From IMG/VR virus record IMGVR_UViG_3300042327_001260, positions 1-64,000 of that record: DNA of 64,000 nucleotides. The stretch is one strand, 5' to 3'. Below the pieces are notes generated by a model. The model was not told the DNA's origin, made no database searches, and was given only the letters and a program-made list of their open reading frames with translations. Position 1 is the first letter of the stretch. Each line of letters starts with the position of its first letter. The stretch comes from a virus. A program made the translations under genes and the position numbers. This document shows, piece by piece, positions 56,994-63,439 of this stretch.

Positions 56994-57509
56994 ATGAAAA
57001 AAAACTTAATAAATGAAATCAGTGAGATGAAACGTCTTTTTGGACACCAAAGAGGTGTTGTAATTTCTGAACAACCCGATGTAATGGAACCTGATACTGA
57101 AACTGAGACTAGACCAAAAACTCGCCCTGGAAAACCCGATTCAGACCCATTCCCTAACCCATTTGATCCTGATAGAAGTAGAGAATTTAACCCACTACCC
57201 GATTTAGAACCACAAGGTTATGAGGAAGAAGAATTTTTTATGTCAGAACCTGACGTAATGGAACCTGATACTGAAACTGAGACTAGACCAAAAACTCGTC
57301 CAGGTAAACCTGATAGTGATCCATTCCCTAATCCATTTGATCCTGACAGAAGTAGAGAATTTAATCCTCTGCCTGATTTAGAACCACAAGGTAGATTAAG
57401 TGATGAAGAAAACGAACCTTTTATCGAAGATCCGAGCACTGACTATTCAGAAAGTAGAAGTTTAGAAGACTTAGTTGCAAAATACTTAAAAAGAAGAAAT
57501 TTTAACTAA
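56994..57509 (+). CDS. Tagged Pro/Asp-rich protein with perfect 48-residue duplication
   Basis: 171 residues. Class G tag: MKKNLINEISEMKRLFGHQR then GVVISEQ (I-S-E at 24-26). Two identical 48-residue repeats begin PDVMEPDTETETRPKTRP and end PLPDLEPQG (57075-57218 and 57249-57392). They are rich in Pro, Asp, Glu and Arg and probably disordered. A short acidic tail follows. May act as a spacer or binding scaffold inside the head. See the repeat entry. Confidence 0.72.
   Translation: MKKNLINEISEMKRLFGHQRGVVISEQPDVMEPDTETETRPKTRPGKPDSDPFPNPFDPDRSREFNPLPDLEPQGYEEEEFFMSEPDVMEPDTETETRPKTRPGKPDSDPFPNPFDPDRSREFNPLPDLEPQGRLSDEENEPFIEDPSTDYSESRSLEDLVAKYLKRRNFN
57075..57392 (+). repeat. Two 144-bp coding repeats
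   Basis: Copies at 57075-57218 and 57249-57392 encode the same 48 residues but differ at 14 codons, all synonymous, including one Ser TCA to AGT change. Conservation acts on protein, not DNA. Confidence 0.9.
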
Positions 57510-57511
57510 TA

Positions 57512-58501
57512 ATGATAAGAAGAAGATTACATGAATCACCACCTGTTGGTGACTATCTACCTGATGAGTTTAAACAACAGGCAAGGCAAGCAGGTACTAC
57601 TCAAGATAGGCAAGAAAAAATGCAAAAATTGGGTAATTTAAATCGCGTTATGAATGAACTACCTGAGGTGGAAAGAGAAAATAAACAAGAGTTAGAGGAA
57701 TTGGCTCAAGAAGCCGTTTTTAGAATTTACCCTGCACTAAAACAAATGGTGGATTCGGGTAAAGTTATAATTGATGCTAAGATAATATCAAATCCTGGAG
57801 GAAGACAAACACCACAAAATATTTCACCAAGGGAGATTGAAAAGGTTAAAGAAAAAAATCCTAATTTTTCAGCATTAGAAAAGAAAAGACATTTTCAAAA
57901 CGCACAAACACAGGCAAGGGCTTGGACGGATGGTTTTAATTATGTCTCACTTTTTATGGAAGATGAATTAAATGATATTAATCCCGCACTTTATAACAAA
58001 TATAGAGACTTTACAAAAGGTATCTCTGATTTTTATTGGGATAATGCTAACATGCTTGAAAAAATGGCTTCTATGGGTGCTGGTAGAATTGCATACTGTG
58101 ATGTTTTACCTATGGAAGGAGGTAAAGTTAAGATTGAAGCAAGAGCACCACACTTTCCTTTACTTGTACACGAATTAATTAAAGGTGCTGAATATTATAA
58201 AACAGCTCATAGTTTACCTAAAGACCCTGAACTAAGGAAAGCGTTAGTAAAATCAACCGATACCCACAAACATGAAATCCAAAACATGAATTTTGGTAGA
58301 CAATTAGTAAATGTAATGAGAGGTATTTTGAGTAAAATTAATGGATATCTTCCTTATATGGAGGTACAGATATCAACTAACATGGATATGTTACCTGAAG
58401 ATACGTATAACGAATATATGGACGCAATTGTCAATAACGACAAAGATGGGATCAGAAGATTTGTAATCTTTGCTGAAAAAATAGTAAATCAATTAAAATG
58501 A
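57512..58501 (+). CDS. Tagged hypothetical protein, possible structural cargo
   Basis: 329 residues. Very short tag MIRRRLHES (L-H-E at 6-8). Helical N-terminal half (ENKQELEELAQEAVFRIYPA), then ALEKKRHFQNAQTQARAWTD, YVSLFMEDELNDINPALYNK, and APHFPLLVHELIKGAEYYK near residue 217. HELIKGAE looks superficially like a metalloprotease helix but lacks a second His in register. Recurring length and order suggest a conserved virion protein; function unknown. ATGA overlap downstream. Confidence 0.68.
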   Translation: MIRRRLHESPPVGDYLPDEFKQQARQAGTTQDRQEKMQKLGNLNRVMNELPEVERENKQELEELAQEAVFRIYPALKQMVDSGKVIIDAKIISNPGGRQTPQNISPREIEKVKEKNPNFSALEKKRHFQNAQTQARAWTDGFNYVSLFMEDELNDINPALYNKYRDFTKGISDFYWDNANMLEKMASMGAGRIAYCDVLPMEGGKVKIEARAPHFPLLVHELIKGAEYYKTAHSLPKDPELRKALVKSTDTHKHEIQNMNFGRQLVNVMRGILSKINGYLPYMEVQISTNMDMLPEDTYNEYMDAIVNNDKDGIRRFVIFAEKIVNQLK

Positions 58502-58776
58502 GAAGGATAAGTGAATTAGATATTAAAAGAATCGTTAAAAAAGTTATAAACGAAGACGATAAATTTGTAACAGGGGTTGCTGCATCTGAAAGAACCGAGT
58601 TGGTTGATGATGTTATTAATAGAATCAATGAACATGGTATGAAATATATTATGGCTTTAAATGAATTGAATTTTAATTTCCCTACTGAAAAATATAAAAG
58701 ACAGGATAGGGTAAAAAGAAGTGATTTTGAACTACCTAAAGGTGTAAGAGTTAAGAGTAGTCACTTTCCTGATTAA
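58498..58776 (+). CDS. Tagged small hypothetical protein
   Basis: 92 residues. Class B tag variant MRRISELDIKRIVKKVINE (I-N-E at 17-19). Helical body (TELVDDVINRINEHGMKYIM) and a basic tail (KYKRQDRVKRSDFELPKGVR). Coupled to the previous gene. Function unknown. Confidence 0.67.
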   Translation: MRRISELDIKRIVKKVINEDDKFVTGVAASERTELVDDVINRINEHGMKYIMALNELNFNFPTEKYKRQDRVKRSDFELPKGVRVKSSHFPD

Positions 58777-58802
58777 TATTTTTTCATATATCTAAGTAAT
58801 AT

Positions 58803-59450
58803 ATGGATAAATCACAATTATATTGGTTATTTTTAGATTTTATTGGTGGTGAATCGATAGAAATTAATGGATTATACCTAAAACCCGAAAGAATTCTTAG
58901 GGATGGAATAACAATTGAGTTTTCAATTGATAATACTAATGATACGTCTTTCTATCTTGGGGTTGTTGGTGAATATTTAGATGATATTCTATTTGATTTT
59001 AGTAAATTTGTCAACCACAAGTTCAAATATCATATAGACACAAATTATCCTGAGATATATTTCAATGAAACTTTAAAAAATGATATAAAAAAGGTATTAC
59101 AATCAATTACTACTCTTAAATTATCTCGTGAGTACTCATCTCATACTATAATTGCTGAAATAAAAGGGCATAGTGTTGGTTTTAACGTTGAATCCAATTA
59201 CGATCAAATAAATATATGGAATGAATTTGATGCAAAGTCAGGAAAAGTCTATAATGAAACTACAAACACTATACTAACAACAGATTTAAATGAATGTGTA
59301 GAAAATTACATTGGAATTATTGAATCTTATAGTGCATATTTAGAATCTGACACCGTTTATCAAGAATTAGACATGGTTTTAGAAGATTATCCTTTAATTT
59401 CTACCGAATGGATAGCTCAAGTATACCATACAGGGTTTACAAACCTATGA
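58803..59450 (+). CDS. Untagged acidic protein, paralog of the gene at 41534
   Basis: 215 residues. Starts MDKSQLYWLFLDFIGG; EINGLYLKPERILRDGITIE and VVGEYLDDILFDFSKFVN align with the 41534 product. Acidic, Tyr-rich. Converges with uvrC, overlapping it by 6 bases. Function unknown. Confidence 0.67.
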   Translation: MDKSQLYWLFLDFIGGESIEINGLYLKPERILRDGITIEFSIDNTNDTSFYLGVVGEYLDDILFDFSKFVNHKFKYHIDTNYPEIYFNETLKNDIKKVLQSITTLKLSREYSSHTIIAEIKGHSVGFNVESNYDQINIWNEFDAKSGKVYNETTNTILTTDLNECVENYIGIIESYSAYLESDTVYQELDMVLEDYPLISTEWIAQVYHTGFTNL

Positions 59451-60719
59451 TAACATAGATTTACTACGTTTTTTACGGTGAAAAGTGATAACAAACCTGT
59501 GAACCTCATCTTGAATTGACGCAAGTAGGTTAAAAAACTTAGAATTTTCAAATTTTACACTATTTCCATCACAAAAATGAACAATATCTGACTTGTGAGA
59601 CGAATTTTTACCAATAGATAGTAAATCTACCTTGTCAAGTAGTGAAAGTTCCTCAAAAACCCTCTTTGCTACCCCTAATTGTCCTTTACCACCGTCAATA
59701 ATAACCATATCAGGTAGTTTTTTCTTCTCTTTTATTAATCTGGTAAACCTTCTACGTAAAACTTCATCAAAAGATGCGTAATCATCGGGACCTTCCACTG
59801 TTTTTATGTTGAATTTACGGTATTCTGACGTGTTTTTCTTACCATTTGTGTATCTAACAAGCGCAGAAACCTGACAATCACCCGCAGTATGGGAGTTATC
59901 GTACATTTCTATGTCAATTGGAGTGTTTTTTAACCCGTAGTTAGTCTTAAAGTCGTCAGCAAGTACCAAATAACCACCGATACGAGTAGTTTCAACACAC
60001 TTTTCGTACTTATCAAGGGCATTTAGTCTGAATTTGATGGTATTTGCCTTCTCAAACTCCATATTTTTACTAAATGTGTTCATTAAACGTGTTAATTTAC
60101 CTCTAAGTTGAGTAAAATTAAAGGATAACAACTGTTTTAAGTCAGTAATAGTTGAATTATACACAAATTTATTGATATTATTAACACATGGAGCGTCACA
60201 TCTACCCATATGGTACTCTAAACACACAGAAAACTTGTTATTTTCAACATTTTCAGGTGTAATATCATACGAACAAGAGCGTAAATTAAAGATATCATGC
60301 AATAATTCATACATTTCATAACATAAATTACTGTTTGACACACAAATTAGCGGATTTGAATCCAAGTTAGAGTCATTTTTTACCTCTAAACGTGGAAATA
60401 CCTCATTTGTAAGTGTTAAATACCATCTTTTTGAACGATCGTCCTTTAATTTGATGTTAAATTTAGGTTTATGGGACTTAATTAAGTCATTTTCAAGAAT
60501 AATAGCTGAATTTTCGTCCAAAGTAGTCACAAAATCAACATCTGAGACGTTTTTTACCAATATTTTAGTCTTTTCTGTGTGATTTTTGTTAGAAAAGTAC
60601 GATTTTACCCTATTTGGGAGGTGTTTTGCCTTACCAACATAGATAATTTGTCCTTTTTTGTCTTTAAAAAGGTAACAACCACTAGATTTTGGTATATTTT
60701 TAAGTTTTTCTTCTAACAT
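59445..60719 (-). CDS. uvrC: Short UvrC-like excinuclease without HhH domain
   Basis: 424 residues against about 600 in bacteria. GIY-YIG domain: SSGCYLFKDKKGQIIYVGKA with Arg of LPNRVKSYFS. Then CLEYHMGRCDAPC, a UVR-like helix pair (KNMEFEKANTIKFRLNALDK), and the RNase H-like domain with EMYDNSHTAG, VIIDGGKGQLG and DEVHRFVITFHRKKRS, where the protein ends. Both nuclease centres look intact, but the C-terminal helix-hairpin-helix DNA-binding domain is absent. It would incise damaged DNA with UvrB, or act alone in phage DNA repair. Confidence 0.92.
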   Translation of the reverse strand: MLEEKLKNIPKSSGCYLFKDKKGQIIYVGKAKHLPNRVKSYFSNKNHTEKTKILVKNVSDVDFVTTLDENSAIILENDLIKSHKPKFNIKLKDDRSKRWYLTLTNEVFPRLEVKNDSNLDSNPLICVSNSNLCYEMYELLHDIFNLRSCSYDITPENVENNKFSVCLEYHMGRCDAPCVNNINKFVYNSTITDLKQLLSFNFTQLRGKLTRLMNTFSKNMEFEKANTIKFRLNALDKYEKCVETTRIGGYLVLADDFKTNYGLKNTPIDIEMYDNSHTAGDCQVSALVRYTNGKKNTSEYRKFNIKTVEGPDDYASFDEVLRRRFTRLIKEKKKLPDMVIIDGGKGQLGVAKRVFEELSLLDKVDLLSIGKNSSHKSDIVHFCDGNSVKFENSKFFNLLASIQDEVHRFVITFHRKKRSKSMLS

Positions 60720-60765
60720 TTAGGCTAAAATAGGTGTTTTTTGGGTAAAAACCAAGGATTTAGAC

Positions 60766-60772
60766 TATTTAT
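60766..60772 (+). promoter_or_regulatory. TATTTAT putative late promoter
   Basis: TATTTAT, 4 bases before ATG 60777; selects that start. Confidence 0.65.
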
Positions 60773-60776
60773 TTGT

Positions 60777-61349
60777 ATGAAAATCATAATTACAGAGTCA
60801 CAATACCGTTTTTTAATGGAAAATACCGTTGAAATTAACCAAATTTTGGATAAAATGAACGAAATTGGGTATGAAAACCTTGAAAATCACGAAAAAAACA
60901 CCCTAAATCAGTACTCAGAGTGGTTAAAAGGGGGTAAAAAGGGTGAATTTATACCTCAAAATACCCCTAAAAACACCGATTTTGACGGTGAAAACGATGA
61001 TTTTGACGGTAAAACAGGTGAAGAATACACCACTTATTTACCTGATGGTAGTGAATTTTCATTTAGATATGACTATTCTGATATATTAAATGATGAAAAC
61101 ATATACTATGGTAGTGTAAAATGGCATGGAGAAGAGTGGATTGGGTTAATTGCTACAGATAAAAAAGACAATTTAACAGAAATTGACTTTGTTTTAGATC
61201 AAGATTCGTTCCAAACATATGATTCTGAAGATGAATTTGCAGGATATGATGAAAATAAAGAGGTTAGACTACAACTTGAGATAGGAAATGACATACACCA
61301 GGTAAAATATTTCTTCCAAGAGGATGTTATACCTTATTTAGTTGATTAA
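60777..61349 (+). CDS. Tagged protein with DUF6576-like helix module
   Basis: 190 residues. Class A tag MKIIITESQYRFLME (L-M-E at 13-15). Residues 20-48 (INQILDKMNEIGYENLENHE, KNTLNQYSEWL) match the ILDKI..GY..L...EK..L module at the end of rhomboid-type proteins; the class E protein at 33611 carries a similar module. Asp/Asn-rich linker, then an acidic beta domain. Function unknown. Confidence 0.69.
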   Translation: MKIIITESQYRFLMENTVEINQILDKMNEIGYENLENHEKNTLNQYSEWLKGGKKGEFIPQNTPKNTDFDGENDDFDGKTGEEYTTYLPDGSEFSFRYDYSDILNDENIYYGSVKWHGEEWIGLIATDKKDNLTEIDFVLDQDSFQTYDSEDEFAGYDENKEVRLQLEIGNDIHQVKYFFQEDVIPYLVD

Positions 61350-61943
61350 ATTATTTTCTTTTAAGTGTTTAAACAAAGATTTCGCTAGTTTTTCGCCAAA
61401 TTTTATATCCGATGGGTAATGCGCTTTAGCCATTTGTCTTGAATATACAATATCATCTTTAATTTTTTTTAATTCTTTTCTATAGTTTGGGTATTTGTCG
61501 GATAAAACCAAGTATATTAGGTTTGATTGTGTTGAATGTCCTGAAGGATAAGCAAACCCATCGGTTGATTTTAACATGGGATCAGTTAATTTTGAATCTA
61601 CCCTAAACGGTCTTGGTCTTTTATAAAAATTCTTTAGCTCTAATATAACAATACGGGCACTTTCACCTAATTTAAAAATCAATTTTTTCTCATCAATATC
61701 CTTTGTTAGTAAAAAGTCATTAAAGTTACCATCAATATCATCGTTTTTTTGTACAAATCGTTTTTCTAAATTTATATTTTTAAGGTATTCAATTTCTTTT
61801 TTGGTTTCTTTACTGTTTTCTGGTGATGGTGGGTAATTTTTAAATTCTGTTAAATCAAAATTTTTAAATAAATTATGTTTACGAGATTCCTCGTTGATAT
61901 CCATTAAATTTTTTATTCTATTTATTTCTTCATTTAATAACAT
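61338..61943 (-). CDS. Tagged PAP2-family phosphatase, minus strand
   Basis: 201 residues. Class F tag MLLNEEINRIKNLMDINEE (I-N-E at 16-18). The three PAP2 motifs are present: LKNFYKRPRPFRVD (K-x6-RP), FAYPSGHSTQSNL (PSGH) and VYSRQMAKAHYPSDIKFGE (SR-x5-H-x3-D). No membrane helices, so a soluble acid-phosphatase type. It would dephosphorylate phosphate monoesters or lipid-linked phosphates. The tag on a minus-strand gene shows that it travels with the protein, not the operon. Confidence 0.88.
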   Translation of the reverse strand: MLLNEEINRIKNLMDINEESRKHNLFKNFDLTEFKNYPPSPENSKETKKEIEYLKNINLEKRFVQKNDDIDGNFNDFLLTKDIDEKKLIFKLGESARIVILELKNFYKRPRPFRVDSKLTDPMLKSTDGFAYPSGHSTQSNLIYLVLSDKYPNYRKELKKIKDDIVYSRQMAKAHYPSDIKFGEKLAKSLFKHLKENNLIN

Positions 61944-61947
61944 ATTT

Positions 61948-61954
61948 ATAAATA
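61948..61954 (-). promoter_or_regulatory. TATTTAT putative late promoter (minus strand)
   Basis: TATTTAT on the minus strand, 4 bases before ATG 61943. Confidence 0.65.
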
Positions 61955-61960
61955 TAGAAA

Positions 61961-61967
61961 TATTTAT
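61961..61967 (+). promoter_or_regulatory. TATTTAT putative late promoter
   Basis: TATTTAT, 4 bases before ATG 61972, divergent from the minus-strand copy at 61948. Confidence 0.65.
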
Positions 61968-61971
61968 TAAG

Positions 61972-62397
61972 ATGATAACAAAAAAAGATTTTTTAACTAG
62001 CGGTTCATTTATAAATGAACAAAAAGAAAGTAATTCTGATTATGTAGAAATGGTATCATTACTACTTCATTCAAGAACGCAAGCACACACATTACATTTA
62101 CAAACAGAATCATACCCTGAACACATGGCATTAAATGGGTACTATGATGGTATTGGAGATATCATTGACGGATTAGTTGAATCTTATCAAGGTAAGTACG
62201 GAATATTAAAGGGATATAAATCTTATGATATTGTTGGGTATAAATCCACTGAATCAACTATAAAGTATTTAAAGGATTTATGTGGTAAAGTTGAGAAATT
62301 AAGAGATTGTTGTAAAGACTCTTATATCCAAAATCAAATAGATATGGTTTGTGAATTAATAAATTCTACATTATATAAATTACGTTTTTTAAAGTAA
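61972..62397 (+). CDS. Tagged Dps/ferritin-like four-helix protein
   Basis: 141 residues from ATG 61972. Tag MITKKDFLTSGSFINEQ has I-N-E at 14-16. The body (LLHSRTQAHTLHLQTESYPE, HMALNGYYDGIGDIIDGLVE) follows the H...T...H...Y..I...D.L.E pattern of Dps and related four-helix bundles; such proteins recur in large phages as an uncharacterised family. A packaged Dps-like protein could protect or bind DNA. Iron site not verifiable here. Confidence 0.72.
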   Translation: MITKKDFLTSGSFINEQKESNSDYVEMVSLLLHSRTQAHTLHLQTESYPEHMALNGYYDGIGDIIDGLVESYQGKYGILKGYKSYDIVGYKSTESTIKYLKDLCGKVEKLRDCCKDSYIQNQIDMVCELINSTLYKLRFLK

Positions 62398-62401
62398 GAT
62401 A

Positions 62402-62408
62402 TATTTAT
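62402..62408 (+). promoter_or_regulatory. TATTTAT putative late promoter
   Basis: TATTTAT, 39 bases before ATG 62448, an unusually long leader. Confidence 0.48.
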
Positions 62409-62447
62409 ATACAAAAAGACAAATAAATACAATTAAAAAAAATAAAA

Positions 62448-62936
62448 ATGGCAATTAGAAAAGTTATATTAACAGAAGCTGAACTTACAAGACTAATCAA
62501 AAATATTGTAATGGAAACCAAAGCTGAAATGGAAGAAGGTTGGTTAGAAGACAAACTTGGTAGAGTAGGGAAAGGTATTGAAAATATTGGAAAAGGTACT
62601 AAAAGATTTGCAACAGGGCATGGTTCAAAACAAGAAAGACAGGAAACTATGGATCAATTCTTTTCTGATTTAGATGAAGTAGGTGCAATGGTTGAGGAAA
62701 ATCCTGATGACTATTATGGTGGTAATAATTGGGAAAGAATGAGAGCGTCATTAGAAAGACAAGCAGAAGAAAATAACTATAAAGGTGAATTGGTTGTTAT
62801 GTATAAAACACCTCCTCATGTTATTAGATATGAAAAAGGTTATACAGGATTAGAGCATATGGGTGCAGGTGCAACCGCAGGTATAACAGCTGGACACACA
62901 TTTGGTGGTGGTAGAAGAGGATCTTCTTTAGGATAA
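62448..62936 (+). CDS. Tagged Gly-rich protein
   Basis: 162 residues. Class B tag variant MAIRKVILTEAELTRLIKNI, with V-M-E at 21-23. Amphipathic Gly/Lys helix (RVGKGIENIGKGTKRFATGH), acidic middle, and a Gly/Ala-rich hydrophobic tail (MGAGATAGITAGHTFGGGRR). The tail could insert in a membrane, as ejection proteins do. Function unknown. Confidence 0.68.
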   Translation: MAIRKVILTEAELTRLIKNIVMETKAEMEEGWLEDKLGRVGKGIENIGKGTKRFATGHGSKQERQETMDQFFSDLDEVGAMVEENPDDYYGGNNWERMRASLERQAEENNYKGELVVMYKTPPHVIRYEKGYTGLEHMGAGATAGITAGHTFGGGRRGSSLG

Positions 62937-62956
62937 TACTTAAAAAAATGAATAGT

Positions 62957-62986
62957 AAAACCGTAGAGAAATCTACGGTTTTTTAT
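62957..62986 (+). terminator. Bidirectional terminator
   Basis: AAAACCGTAGA and TCTACGGTTTT, an 11-bp stem with a GAAA tetraloop and a T tract, between convergent genes. Confidence 0.94.
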
Positions 62987-63390
62987 TTTTGTAGAATTTT
63001 GTAATCAACCTCGTTAAGTGAGTCGATACCCATATCATTAATTTTATCTAAAATGGTGTCTTTATCTAAATTAGTCTCTAAAAAACTAACCAACGTTTCT
63101 TTAAACTCACCACCATTAAAAATAGGATTTAAATTTTTTTGATATAAAAAAGAATCTGTTAGATTTTTGTAAGAAAGCAAAACATCGTATTTCTTGAAAA
63201 GATTATATATTTCTTTATGCTTTTCAATATCTAAAAAAACATATAACATATCTTTACCGATACCATTGTCACAATATGCAATATTTTTCAAATCTGACTC
63301 TGAAAAAATATTCATTAAAAAATTGAATATTTTTCTTTTCATAAAATTAGAATTTGGTTCGTCGATAATAAAAAGCCCTACCTGTGTCAT
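62983..63390 (-). CDS. Hypothetical protein, minus strand
   Basis: 135 residues. Starts MTQVGLFIIDEPNSNFMKRK; alpha/beta, with DMLYVFLDIEKHKEIYNLFK and LDKDTILDKINDMGIDSLNE. No tag and host-type promoter. Not recognised. Confidence 0.66.
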   Translation of the reverse strand: MTQVGLFIIDEPNSNFMKRKIFNFLMNIFSESDLKNIAYCDNGIGKDMLYVFLDIEKHKEIYNLFKKYDVLLSYKNLTDSFLYQKNLNPIFNGGEFKETLVSFLETNLDKDTILDKINDMGIDSLNEVDYKILQK

Positions 63391-63406
63391 AATTTGTTTA
63401 TTTATA

Positions 63407-63414
63407 CAAATATA
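63407..63414 (-). promoter_or_regulatory. Bacteroidota-type -7 element (minus strand)
   Basis: TATATTTG on the minus strand, 16 bases before ATG 63390. Confidence 0.62.
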
Positions 63415-63439
63415 ATACTTTTTAATTAAATAAAAAAAA

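Noticed and set aside
58150-58185. Zinc metalloprotease motif HELIKG in the 57512 product
   Set aside because: Second zinc His of HExxH is absent.
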